From positions 1 through 61,626 of the forward strand of contig JAEUIH010000045.1 in assembly GCA_016795105.1 (NCBI GenBank): 61,626 bases of DNA. The letters are read 5' to 3'. Source of the stretch: Planctomyces sp. (GTDB lineage Bacteria; Planctomycetota; Planctomycetia; Planctomycetales; Planctomycetaceae). The notes under the pieces were generated by a model. The model ran no database searches, had not been told where the DNA came from, and saw only the letters and a program-made list of their open reading frames with translations. The position numbers and the translations under genes were made by a program. The first letter of the stretch is position 1. Each line of letters begins with the position of its first letter. This document shows, piece by piece, positions 9,140 to 18,104 of the stretch.

Positions 9140-9622
9140 GGTTTTTCTCGCCCCTGAAAACTGAGTTGACCAGATCGTAACACCGACTCAACCCGAATCC
9201 AGCTGAACACCATAAGTGGATTCCATCAAACGACTTACAACACAAACACGAACCAACTTGATGTTTTATGTCAACATCCTGCCGAAAGGCGGTGTGGTTA
9301 ACGCCAGTGGCTGGAATGGGTTACGTCATCAAAGTTCCGGAACGCCGATTATGCAGGCTTGTACACTAGTTTTGTAAGTTCTTTTGCCATATGGATTTGC
9401 ATCGCCACATCGATCACACGAGGCAAAAAAGTGAGTGGTTTGGTGGGCCGCAGAATCTGCCGCAACGCAGGGCACAGATGGCAGAAAATGCCAAAGTGAG
9501 CGGAAATTGTTGAAGTCGATCTGACAGAGACCGAGAGTTTGCACTGTTCAGTGTCGGGATTCGGTCCGTGTAAGGCTACATTTCGGGGTGTGTGACTGCG
9601 ATGTTTTCGAAGGAGTGGAACG
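9140..9622. other. Intergenic region between divergent genes
   Basis: About 480 bp between the zincin gene (minus) and the lipoprotein gene (plus). It must hold both promoters. No RNA gene, long repeat or strong hairpin stands out. It is more AT-rich than its neighbours around 9230-9420. The reading frames here are short and unconvincing. Confidence 0.5.
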
Positions 9623-10489
9623 TTGGGATTTCGAGGCGCTTGTTTCCTGATCGGAGGACTGACCTGCATGCTGCTCTGCAGCGGTTGCGGTACGTCGGTT
9701 CAGCGCTCTGGAACTGAGCAGCTTCTGCTGTCAGATGCTGTCGACCGAGCAATTGATCAACTGGACCTCTCACCGCTGTCGGGCCGTAAGGTTTATCTGG
9801 ACACGGAATACATGAAGGCCGTCAAAGGCAACATGTTTATCAACGCTGAGTACATCACCAGCGCGCTGCGGCAGAAGATGACAACGTCTGGCTGTTTGAT
9901 TCAAAAAGAGGTGCAATCAGCGGACTATGTTCTGGAAGCGAGAGTCGGAGCTCTTGGTGCCGACTCGATGGAAGTCACTTATGGAATTCCTGCGAGCGGT
10001 GGAGTAGGAGGCGCGGCATCTGCGCTTGCTGGTGCTCCGGCACTGCCTTCGATTCCGGAAGTCTCATTTGGCAAGCGAAACGCGAACCTCGCCATCACAA
10101 AGGTGGTTGTGTACGGATATCATCGGGAAACGGGCATCCCTGTGTGGCAATCCGGAAACGCGATTGCCAGAAGCGATGCTCAGGATTCGTGGATGATGGG
10201 GATGGGACCTGTGACAAAAGGGAGTGTCTACGATGGGGTACGACTTGCAGGCAACCCGGTCAAACTTCCATTCTCAAAGAAGCCGGATCGCCGCGCGAAA
10301 CCTTTGACCATTGCGGATCGACACAACTACGTACACCCGGCAGTGCTTGAAAAACAGCTGGCGGATGCCAAACAGGAACTGGAGCAGCAGAATTCCATTC
10401 AGCCTGCATCCCACGAACAGTCGAGTGGTGAAGCGGAGGTACCTCCACCTGTTCCTCCCGAGACGCCGCCGGCACCGCCTGCGCAGTAG
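9623..10489 (+). CDS. Putative lipoprotein, DUF6655-like (288 aa)
   Basis: Starts with TTG at 9623, chosen because AGGAG lies 7 bases upstream and the signal sequence begins at once. Residues 1-21 form a lipoprotein signal (FLIGGLTCMLLCSG) with C22 as the likely lipidated cysteine; the -3 residue is Cys, not the usual Leu. The mature part begins GTSVQRSGTEQLLLSDAVDRA, which I associate with the planctomycete DUF6655 family from memory, not from a search. A Gly/Ala-rich stretch lies near residues 130-145 and a Pro-rich tail ends the protein (VPPPVPPETPPAPPAQ). The repeated GxxxPVWQS and VYDG patterns resemble outer-membrane-associated lipoproteins. It stands alone, with about 450 bp following. 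Confidence 0.8.
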   Translation: MGFRGACFLIGGLTCMLLCSGCGTSVQRSGTEQLLLSDAVDRAIDQLDLSPLSGRKVYLDTEYMKAVKGNMFINAEYITSALRQKMTTSGCLIQKEVQSADYVLEARVGALGADSMEVTYGIPASGGVGGAASALAGAPALPSIPEVSFGKRNANLAITKVVVYGYHRETGIPVWQSGNAIARSDAQDSWMMGMGPVTKGSVYDGVRLAGNPVKLPFSKKPDRRAKPLTIADRHNYVHPAVLEKQLADAKQELEQQNSIQPASHEQSSGEAEVPPPVPPETPPAPPAQ

Positions 10490-10934
10490 GCTCAGCCCTG
10501 TACTGTACTACGAACCGCAGAATTCTTTCCGAGCTGCAACGATTTTCTACGGCGAGTTGCGTGAGTGGAATGTTGCCGGCATTTTGATCAGCGAGAATGG
10601 CAGTGAGTTGACTCCGGCTACATCCAGCGCGGAGCCAACGTGATTGGTAACCACGAAAGACACGAACCACACGAAAAAACACAATCGGGTACTTCTGCGA
10701 TGAATCCCTCGCTTCCGCGTCTTCCGTGGTCAAAACGCCAACCCTGCCTGCGTTTCGAGATTCGTAAAATGATTCACAGTCGACGATGGTAGTGAATGGC
10801 CGACGGTCTCCCTGAAGCCAATGCCACTCTGCTTGTTGGCCCGATGTCTGAGCTGTACACTGTCCAGCCCCCGAACCATTGCGAACTCATATCCGGGGAA
10901 TCACAGACAGGGCAGAAACAGAGAGTCCGGGAAA
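10490..10934. other. Intergenic region containing a dispersed repeat
   Basis: About 445 bp between the lipoprotein and AAA ATPase genes. The middle holds the CACGAA-type repeat at 10646-10742; the rest shows no gene. Reading frames at 10796 and 10821 extend the ATPase frame or cross it, but lack support upstream of 10935. Confidence 0.5.
10646..10742. repeat. Dispersed element with ACCACGAAAGACACGAACC motif
   Basis: The left end reads ACCACGAAAGACACGAACC followed by ACACGAAAAAACAC. The right end reads CGCGTCTTCCGTGGTC, partly complementary to the left (ACCACG against CGTGGT). Elements of this type occur in many environmental bacterial genomes and are often mistaken for genes, because the reverse strand translates as FFRVVRVFRGYQ-like peptides. 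The minus-strand frame at 10260-10733 is such an artefact. Recognition is from memory. Confidence 0.65.
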
Positions 10935-12287
10935 ATGTCGGAAGAAGAATCGATACGAGCACTCCGGGAAGCGCTGGAGTTTTCGCCGGAGAATCACCCA
11001 CTTCGCCGACATTTGGGTCGAAGCTTGTTGCGGCTGGGACGGGCAGACGAAGCAGAGCAGGAATTTCAGACAATTGTGCGTGCACTTCCGGGCGACAGTA
11101 CGGCGCTTGTGGATTTGGCAACGGCCTTTTTTCAGCAGGGAAAATACTCCGCCGCTTCGGTGATCATCGAAGACCTTGTCAAACGACGAGACACGCCCGC
11201 ACCGGCATATCTGCTTCATGCCAGACTGTTGCTTCAGGCTGGGGATGTCAGCTTTGCCGTGACGGAATATCGAGCTGCGATTCAGGAAGATCCGGCGATC
11301 GCAGATACGGATTTGGCAGCAAGACTTGGTGTCAATGACGAGCCAGCGTCGGAAGTCTCTGATGGACGATTGCGGGCCACTTGGGGAGGCGACGATCCTG
11401 GTGAAGCGAAGAAGGCAACAGAATTCGAACGACCTCGAATTGGATTTTCCGATGTGGGTGGCATGGCGGAACTCAAAGAGGAGATCCGCATGAAGATTAT
11501 CTATCCGCTTCAGCACGCGGACATGTTCGCTGCATATGGGAAGACCATAGGAGGTGGAATCCTGATGTATGGACCTCCTGGCTGCGGGAAGACTCATTTG
11601 GCCCGCGCCACGGCCGGAGAAATCAAAGCCGGGTTTCTGGCGATTGGAATCCATGACGTGCTGGACATGTGGATTGGCAGCAGCGAGAAGGCACTGCATG
11701 GACTGTTTCAATCTGCGAGAGCCAATAAGCCCAGTGTGATGTTCTTTGACGAAGTCGATGCCCTTGGTGCGTCACGTACGGACATGAAAACCAGCGCGGG
11801 GCGACATCTGATCAATCAGTTTCTGGCAGAGATGGACGGAACAGAATCATCAAATGATGGCGTCCTGATACTCGCCGCCACCAATGCCCCATGGAATCTG
11901 GATTCTGCCTTTCGGCGTCCAGGTCGATTTGACCGGATCATCTTTGTGCCACCTCCGGATCGGGAAGGGCGAGCCGACATTCTGCGTCTGCTGCTCAAGG
12001 GTAAGCCAGTTGATACCATCGACCATGATGCTGTAGCAAAGAAGACCGAAGACTACTCCGGTGCTGATCTCAAACTGGTCGTTGACCAGACGATTGAAGC
12101 CAAGCTTCAGCAGGCCATGAAGACAGGGCGACCGGAGCCGATCACAACACGTGATTTGCTGGCGGCCGTCGGTCGCGTTCGATCATCAACAAAGGACTGG
12201 TTTACGTCCGCTCGAAACTACGCGTTGTATTCGAACCAGAGTGGCCTGTATGACGACATTCTTCGTTATCTGAAACTGATCAAATGA
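10935..12287 (+). CDS. TPR-containing AAA+ ATPase (450 aa)
   Basis: Residues 1-130 are TPR-like helices. A linker is followed by an FtsH/Cdc48-type AAA+ module starting at FSDVGGMAELKEEI. Walker A is GPPGCGKT (213-220) and Walker B is VMFFDE (268-273). The region PGRFDRIIFVPPPDRE (329-343) contains the arginine fingers. There is no protease domain and no membrane segment, so it should act as a cytoplasmic unfoldase or remodelling ATPase, with the TPRs binding the client or partner. I start it at ATG 10935: the frame is open further upstream, but the TPR begins here. Its stop overlaps the start of the next gene (ATGA), implying translational coupling to the TPR membrane protein, its likely partner. 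Confidence 0.9.
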   Translation: MSEEESIRALREALEFSPENHPLRRHLGRSLLRLGRADEAEQEFQTIVRALPGDSTALVDLATAFFQQGKYSAASVIIEDLVKRRDTPAPAYLLHARLLLQAGDVSFAVTEYRAAIQEDPAIADTDLAARLGVNDEPASEVSDGRLRATWGGDDPGEAKKATEFERPRIGFSDVGGMAELKEEIRMKIIYPLQHADMFAAYGKTIGGGILMYGPPGCGKTHLARATAGEIKAGFLAIGIHDVLDMWIGSSEKALHGLFQSARANKPSVMFFDEVDALGASRTDMKTSAGRHLINQFLAEMDGTESSNDGVLILAATNAPWNLDSAFRRPGRFDRIIFVPPPDREGRADILRLLLKGKPVDTIDHDAVAKKTEDYSGADLKLVVDQTIEAKLQQAMKTGRPEPITTRDLLAAVGRVRSSTKDWFTSARNYALYSNQSGLYDDILRYLKLIK

Positions 12288-13780
12288 ATGCAAACCTTCA
12301 GCGGGCCATCCTTCTGTTCCAGCAGTCGCGCTACGAAATGGCTGTTCCGCTCCTGCGACTGACACTGACGGAAGAACCTTCCAACGCCGAAGCTCATGCA
12401 ATTCTCAGCATGTGTCTTGACGAGTTAAAGCAGTACGATGACGCAACCGACGAAGCGAAGCAGGCGATTTTCCATGCTCCCGATGAACCACTGGGACACT
12501 ATGCACTGGCCTGTGTGCTTGAATCACGAAACCGCCTGAAAGAAGCTCGCACAGCAATCTCCGCCGCGATCCGGATCGCTCCGCACGCGTCGCAGTACTT
12601 TGCGAGGCTTAGCTCGATTGAAGCCAATGACAACCAGTGGAAAGCTTGCCTTGATGCCGCAGATAACGGGCTGGCAGTCGACCCGGAAGACCTGCAGTGC
12701 CTGAATCTTAGAGCGCTTGCATTGACGCGACTTGGACGAAAGGCGGAAGCTGGAGAGACAATCGTCGAAAGTCTGAGGCAGAATCCCGATGACGCCTTTT
12801 CACATGCCAATGAGGGATGGAGGCAGATTCAGCTTGGTGATCCGCAGAAAGCGCTTGTCCACTTTGGAGAAGCTCTTCGCCTGAATCCGAATCTTGCGTG
12901 GGCTCGCCGCGGAACCATCGAAGCGATGAAGTCAAAGAACTTCCTCTATCGCTGGGTGCTGTATTTTGTATTGTGGCTCAACCGCTTCCCCCCCAAAGTC
13001 CAGGTATTGCTGGTGCTTGGAATTGTCTTCGGACAGAGACTACTGCAGTCTTTGGTTCAGGCGATTCCGGGTTTAGCGATGTTTGCTCCATTTCTTGCGC
13101 TCGCATATATCCTGTTTGTCTGGCTGACATGGGTGTCGTCATCACTGTTTAATCTGCTGTTGATGACCGATCGGTTTGGCAGACTCGTGCTCAACAGAAA
13201 AGAAAAAGCGGAAGCACTGCTGACTGGCGGATGTATTGCGTTGTGCGGTGTATTTGTTGCCTTAGGCTGTTCCATCGGACTGATCACCGCTTCGGTGATG
13301 GTCCGCTCTGTCCTTGGAGCACTCTTGTTCCTTGGAGTCGTGATACCGATTCGAGCCGTATTTTCTCTGACCGACATTCGGCAGAAGTTGTTCGCGGTAT
13401 GGACGGTTGGTGTCTTTGGTGTTGTCCTCATTCATAACGGCATGATGGTGCAAATCCCGTTTAAGATCTCATCGTGGATTCGCGAGTCAGCGGAAGTCAC
13501 TGGACAGGCAGGGGTTTCGCCCGCAGATCAACCGCCGAATCCGGAACTTGAGGAGTTGAAGCTGGTTGCGAAGGAGATTTCGCCCGAAGTTGCCACAGAC
13601 ATTGAGATGGAACTGGGCAGGAGAATGAAAGACGCCCCGTTGGAAGCGAAGATCTATGTTATTCGCCGACTGAACCCCGAGTTTGACCGTGCGGTTGTCT
13701 GGTGGGGGCGGGGCATCGATGGAATCGTGTACTCCACATGGGCAACTTTGCTACTTTCAATGATCCCGGTTCGAAAGTAG
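12284..13780 (+). CDS. TPR protein with polytopic membrane domain (498 aa)
   Basis: Residues 1-210 contain about five TPR units, including ARRGTIEAMKSK at the end of the last one. Residues 217-395 contain five to six hydrophobic segments, for example VQVLLVLGIVFGQ and FAPFLALAYILFVWL. A second soluble stretch (about 400-475) ends in one more weak hydrophobic segment. The start overlaps the AAA ATPase stop by four bases, so the two products are probably made in equal amounts and may form a membrane-tethered TPR-ATPase complex; that is inference. No enzyme motif was found. Confidence 0.88.
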   Translation: MNANLQRAILLFQQSRYEMAVPLLRLTLTEEPSNAEAHAILSMCLDELKQYDDATDEAKQAIFHAPDEPLGHYALACVLESRNRLKEARTAISAAIRIAPHASQYFARLSSIEANDNQWKACLDAADNGLAVDPEDLQCLNLRALALTRLGRKAEAGETIVESLRQNPDDAFSHANEGWRQIQLGDPQKALVHFGEALRLNPNLAWARRGTIEAMKSKNFLYRWVLYFVLWLNRFPPKVQVLLVLGIVFGQRLLQSLVQAIPGLAMFAPFLALAYILFVWLTWVSSSLFNLLLMTDRFGRLVLNRKEKAEALLTGGCIALCGVFVALGCSIGLITASVMVRSVLGALLFLGVVIPIRAVFSLTDIRQKLFAVWTVGVFGVVLIHNGMMVQIPFKISSWIRESAEVTGQAGVSPADQPPNPELEELKLVAKEISPEVATDIEMELGRRMKDAPLEAKIYVIRRLNPEFDRAVVWWGRGIDGIVYSTWATLLLSMIPVRK

Positions 13781-13994
13781 CGGGCTCGACACGCATGAGA
13801 ATCCTGCCTGACCAGCAGAATCGCTTCAGAGCAACGGTGGACGCTGGCAGAGAATGCAAATTTCTGCAGTCCAGCGGCACAAATTGCCGATTCAGTTTTC
13901 GCCAGCGTGGCTGAGTTCACACCCCGCGCTGATCCTGAGAATGATCGCACGTAGTATCCACGACACACGTTTGCTTCTGTGAAAGGTTTCCTGA

Positions 13995-14258
13995 ATGCGC
14001 CGTTTTGCTCTTCTTGCTGCTGCCGTCGTCCTGACCGCAGCCGCAACACACGCTGATCAGAACACAACCGAAACAATTGCTGCACCAGTCACAACGACAG
14101 CAACGACAGGTGTTCAGACTGTTTCTCAGACAACCCAGGCTCCGGCGCCGGTTGTCAACTACCGACCGGTTCAACGTCGGCAGCAGTCGTTCTTTGGACG
14201 AGTCATGGAACTCGAAAGAAGAAAGAACGCCTGGATTCGCCGAACACTGTTCCAGTAA
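13995..14258 (+). CDS. Small exported Thr-rich protein (87 aa)
   Basis: A signal peptide of about 20 residues (MRRFALLAAAVVLTAAATHA) is followed by a Thr/Val/Ala-rich stretch with many TTT and TQTT runs, then a basic C-terminus (RRQQSFFGRVMELERRKNAW). No family is recognised. AAAGG lies about 9 bases before the ATG. A clear rho-independent terminator follows at 14332, so it is its own transcript. Small, signal-bearing and well terminated, it is probably real despite its size. Confidence 0.75.
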   Translation: MRRFALLAAAVVLTAAATHADQNTTETIAAPVTTTATTGVQTVSQTTQAPAPVVNYRPVQRRQQSFFGRVMELERRKNAWIRRTLFQ

Positions 14259-14331
14259 GAATTGGGCCGTGCACTGACAACCGCAAGCTGTTAAGCTTGC
14301 AGCAGCGGTCGTCCAATAGAAATCATGAATG

Positions 14332-14362
14332 ACCGCGAGCGGAGTTCTGCTCGCGGTTTTTT
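14332..14362 (+). terminator. Rho-independent terminator
   Basis: Stem ACCGCGAGC (14332-14340), loop of eight bases, GCTCGCGGT (14349-14357), then TTTTTCG. It closes the small exported-protein gene and overlaps the upstream open frame of the next one. This argues that the next gene starts at 14388, not 14325. Confidence 0.85.
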
Positions 14363-14387
14363 CGTTCCATCAAAGCGGTTCTTCCTG

Positions 14388-15638
14388 ATGAATCCCAAGT
14401 TGCGACAGATCCTGCGGACACATGGGTTCATGCTCACCCTTGTGAACCTGATTGTGCCCGCAGCTGAATCTGCTCCCCCAGCACATCAATCTTCAGGAGA
14501 AGGCTCGCATCTTCAACTCGTGCAACGCGAACCGGTACAGCGTGAACGGGTACAACGTGAACAAGGTCAGGAAAAGCTGGATGATGTTCTGAACCGGTCA
14601 ACTCGCTGGCATTCTTCGGGTACTTCGCTGGACACTGAGCTGAGACGATTGTCAGAGCAATCAGGACTCACCGTGCTTCGCGATCGTCGGCTGGACCCGC
14701 ACCAGCTTTGTGAATTCTCAGTTGATGGCGGTACTCTTCGATCTGTCGTCAATGAAATCACTCAACAGCTCAAAGAGGCTTCCTACGAGCAGTCTGGCGA
14801 ATTGCTCTACATTGCGCCGCGTCAGGCAGCACGACGGTATTCCCTGTTGCCGGATCTGTTTGATGAGCAAATGAAACTGGTTAAGGGTCGCTGGAAGGCG
14901 GACAGTCTTGCCAAAGTTCAACGAAATTACACCCTGAACTGGCAGCAACTGACTTCACCGCGTGAGATCCTGGAAGATCTGTCGCAGCAATCCGGAACGG
15001 TGTTCGTCAATCTGGACGACGTGCCTCACGATCTCTGGGGTGAACTTCGGCTGCCCGCTATGTCGTTTGAACGGTGCGCATTGACTGTCCTGAATCAGTT
15101 TGACCTTACAATCCAGCCCGAACTGTCCGACGGTCAATTTCGAATTTCGGCACCAGACACAAATGTGACGTGGCGGCGAGTCTACCGGATCGATCGAAAG
15201 TTCAGAGAGAAAATTGAAGAGGACGCAAAGGCAGTGAACATCTCGGCTGATGTTCGCTGGACCGGAGACCGGGCTCAGGTGGAGGCGAATCTGGAAGGAC
15301 ATCTCTGGTGGACCAGCACCCAGAGACAATTCGAAGAGCCGACGCAGAATCCCAATGAACTGGTACCGCCCGCTGGAATCAAACAACGCCTGTTTACTCT
15401 TCAGGTAGAACGTGCCACAATCGGTGCGCTGATCCGGGAATTTCGAAAGCAGGGCATCCCGATCGAAATTGCAGACGAAATGTCAGAACAGGTCCAGACT
15501 TTGCTGACAAACTTTGTACAGGTCAAAGCCAGCAGGCAACCCGCGCTGCAGTTCTTCAGTGACATCTTCGGGGACTTTTTTGAAGAGGTCGTTGTTGAAG
15601 ATGATCGAGTTCTCCTGAAGCATCCGCGTCAGCGATAG
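14388..15638 (+). CDS. Exported protein with STN-like domain (416 aa)
   Basis: The start at ATG 14388 is preferred: the open frame begins at 14325, but that lies inside a terminator hairpin. A signal peptide covers about 1-28 (FMLTLVNLIVPAAESA). A Gln/Arg-rich linker follows with repeated VQREPVQRERVQREQ. A segment reading LDTELRRLSEQSGLTVLRD then FSVDGGTLRSVVNEI resembles STN domains (secretin and TonB receptor N-terminus), and similar halves recur (SPREILEDLSQQSGTVF; ALTVLNQF). No secretin barrel or TonB receptor follows, so it is a periplasmic protein of unknown role. Its end overlaps the convergent next gene by 10 bases. Confidence 0.82.
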   Translation: MNPKLRQILRTHGFMLTLVNLIVPAAESAPPAHQSSGEGSHLQLVQREPVQRERVQREQGQEKLDDVLNRSTRWHSSGTSLDTELRRLSEQSGLTVLRDRRLDPHQLCEFSVDGGTLRSVVNEITQQLKEASYEQSGELLYIAPRQAARRYSLLPDLFDEQMKLVKGRWKADSLAKVQRNYTLNWQQLTSPREILEDLSQQSGTVFVNLDDVPHDLWGELRLPAMSFERCALTVLNQFDLTIQPELSDGQFRISAPDTNVTWRRVYRIDRKFREKIEEDAKAVNISADVRWTGDRAQVEANLEGHLWWTSTQRQFEEPTQNPNELVPPAGIKQRLFTLQVERATIGALIREFRKQGIPIEIADEMSEQVQTLLTNFVQVKASRQPALQFFSDIFGDFFEEVVVEDDRVLLKHPRQR

Positions 15639-17953
15639 CCGGACGAGTCGTACATTTCGACTTCATCGGCATGAGTCTTTCGAATCTGCCGCAACTGCTC
15701 GACGAATCGCTGCCGCTGTTCTGACGTCAGCTCAGCGTTTGCTCGTTCACGCAACTCCACAATCGGAAGCAGCCCGATCAGATCGTGAGCTCTGAAGTCG
15801 CCGGTTGCCCCATAAACATCCGAATCCAGATAGTTGGCCATGGTGTCTGAGACTGCCGTTGCGGCCTGCTTCACAGCGGCAGCGAACCGAAAAGCTGTCT
15901 GCCGAAGGCCGGCATTGGTCGCGAGATATGCAGAAGCAAGCAACTGTGTTTCTCGAATCCCGCTGCAGACCTGCTGAAGAGCGGCTTCGGAAACGCCGTC
16001 GCTGTAGAAAGGGTACAGGAAAACTCGGAACTCCGTCCGCACGGATGCTGCTGAAGTCCAGTGGCAGCGAACAATTTCATGATTGCGACAGACCAATCCC
16101 TTACTCATGACCAGTGAAGCCGATCGTTCTGAGCGGCGTTTAAGTGCGGTCGACTGATTGAGGAACAGTTGGACAAATGCCAGGGGTGCCGCAAATGTCC
16201 CCAGGTCACCCTGGAGCGAAACATGAACAGCAAGGTCCTGAGTTCCGACTGCCAGTGTGGATCGAATCACCCAGTCAAGTATTCCGGCAGACGACGACCA
16301 GTGCGCTCCGGGTGGGCATGCGATTTCGAACATTGTATGGCACTCAGGCCGTTGAGGGCAATGGATTCCGCAACTGCGAAACAGCTCTTTCCAGCCGAGT
16401 ACCAGATTTAGATCTGTGCGAGGGATCTGCACCTCAATGCCGATGGGCGTCAACCATCGCTGACCGGCGTTATCGGCCAGTTCGAGATCCTTCTGAAGGA
16501 GTCCACTCCAGTTGCTCGATGGCAATAGGTTCTGGATTCGAAACAGAGCCTTCAATGCAGGAGAACTCACAGCCGACGAGACCACAGCCTTTGCGATCCG
16601 ATCTGAGGGTAACACACTGAACAGAGCGGCCGGACATCGAACAACACCTGCATCTGTCCGACCGAGCGTTACCTCATCAGGATTGTGACATCCGGAATCC
16701 CGAATCGCTCGCCAGCGTCCCCGAAGCAGAACGAATTCGTGGAGACGTAAGTCCTCGGTTTCTGCGAGTAAAGCAGCCGCATAATCGAGGAGAAACGGCA
16801 GACGCCAATCCGACCGAACGTCCAACTCGTTAGCCAGTGATTCGGATCCTTTGAGTACAGATTCAACGAGCATCGATGTCGGGCGGTTAAGAAACCTGAA
16901 CAGGGCTGGACGCTGATCGGGAAATCCACGATTGAAGTCGTGGGTTGCCAGCATTTGACGCACCTGAACTCGCTCGATCTGCCGAATCGCGGCCAGAAGT
17001 ACTCCATGTGAGTAATCTCTCTTCGTTTTCAACCGTTCTAACAAAGCGGTTTCAGATGTCTTCGACTCAGTCGTTGGTATCAGCCCAAGGAGCCTGCGTT
17101 GCAGAATGCTCACCAGTCCATCGGTATCTGCTCGAACTGCCTGGGCCGGCAAATCTGACATTGAACAATCGACTGCGGAAAGACCGACCGCCCACAGGTC
17201 ACGGGGAAGGTCTTCCAGAGCCGGATGCATAAATCCAAACTCAACTGCACAATACTGTGCGAATGCGGGCCTTTTGTCAGCGAGCCAAACAAGTCGTTCG
17301 GCCGTCAGAGCATACCCGAATGCTGGCCATAGCCGACCGTTGCGGGACTCAAAGCACTGAACCGCTGCATCGCACAGGCTGGAGAAAACCTTTTCATTGT
17401 CAGCCTGATAGATTGAATACAGTCGCCAATGCAACAAGGGCTCGAGAACGACGCCGAACAGGATCACGATCCGTGCAGCAGATTCGCGGATCCGCGGATT
17501 CACGTGAGTTTGAGCGAATACCTTGAGAGTGGGCAGCAGTTGAGTATGTTCTTCCCACAATCGCGATGAACCATCAGCAGAATGAGCTTTGATATGATCA
17601 TCAGCGAACAACAATATCAAGAGTGAGTCGAGCAACAACGCATCGATCTCATTTTCAAGGCTCCCCTGATCCAGTGCATCAAATACGAGAGACAGAAGCC
17701 GTTGTTGCTGACCACACCTGATGGACCAGGACAAACTCGCGTTGCGCACTTCTCTGCAGTGATGAGAAATTGCTTCGCGAAGTGTTGAAGCATCTGAGGC
17801 TGCGTCCAGAACCGAGACAATGGCTGCAAGTGCAGAATGATGAATTCCGGCTGAGACGGCAGATTTCAGACGAGCATCGAAGCTTGTATCCATCGAAGCT
17901 GAAGTCCATCGAGAAAGTTCCGGGAACAAACACGCCTTACAACCGTTGCACAT
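15629..17953 (-). CDS. Large helical protein of unknown function (774 aa)
   Basis: No family recognised. The protein is helix-rich with Leu and Ala throughout and no signal peptide or membrane helix. Early segments such as VNPRIRESAARIVILFG look like HEAT/ARM helices. The C-terminal 60 residues are charged (ELTSEQRQRFVEQLRQIRK). The open frame starts at 17953, but the first 20 residues (Cys-rich, no pattern) look non-coding. ATG at 17893 (MDTSFDARLKSAVSAG) is a more natural start, though neither has a good ribosome site. It is convergent with the STN-like gene and divergent from the DedA gene. Codon pattern and length support a real gene. Confidence 0.75.
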   Translation of the reverse strand: MCNGCKACLFPELSRWTSASMDTSFDARLKSAVSAGIHHSALAAIVSVLDAASDASTLREAISHHCREVRNASLSWSIRCGQQQRLLSLVFDALDQGSLENEIDALLLDSLLILLFADDHIKAHSADGSSRLWEEHTQLLPTLKVFAQTHVNPRIRESAARIVILFGVVLEPLLHWRLYSIYQADNEKVFSSLCDAAVQCFESRNGRLWPAFGYALTAERLVWLADKRPAFAQYCAVEFGFMHPALEDLPRDLWAVGLSAVDCSMSDLPAQAVRADTDGLVSILQRRLLGLIPTTESKTSETALLERLKTKRDYSHGVLLAAIRQIERVQVRQMLATHDFNRGFPDQRPALFRFLNRPTSMLVESVLKGSESLANELDVRSDWRLPFLLDYAAALLAETEDLRLHEFVLLRGRWRAIRDSGCHNPDEVTLGRTDAGVVRCPAALFSVLPSDRIAKAVVSSAVSSPALKALFRIQNLLPSSNWSGLLQKDLELADNAGQRWLTPIGIEVQIPRTDLNLVLGWKELFRSCGIHCPQRPECHTMFEIACPPGAHWSSSAGILDWVIRSTLAVGTQDLAVHVSLQGDLGTFAAPLAFVQLFLNQSTALKRRSERSASLVMSKGLVCRNHEIVRCHWTSAASVRTEFRVFLYPFYSDGVSEAALQQVCSGIRETQLLASAYLATNAGLRQTAFRFAAAVKQAATAVSDTMANYLDSDVYGATGDFRAHDLIGLLPIVELRERANAELTSEQRQRFVEQLRQIRKTHADEVEMYDSSGYR

Positions 17954-18104
17954 CTTAACATCGAATTCTTTGGAATCCCGGGATCCACACGAAATCCCTG
18001 AATGGACTCAACAGACGGATGATCGCGGGCTACGATGCTGTTAATCGGCGACACTGTTGCCGAAAACCAACAGAAACTCGGGCGGGGCATTCAGGGCGGG
18101 ATAC

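Noticed and set aside
10260-10733. Minus-strand 157-codon frame
   Set aside because: Crosses the CACGAA-type repeat and the 3' end of the lipoprotein gene; peptide pattern is a known annotation artefact.
14325-14387. N-terminal extension of the STN-like protein
   Set aside because: It overlaps a rho-independent terminator; the signal peptide starts at 14388.
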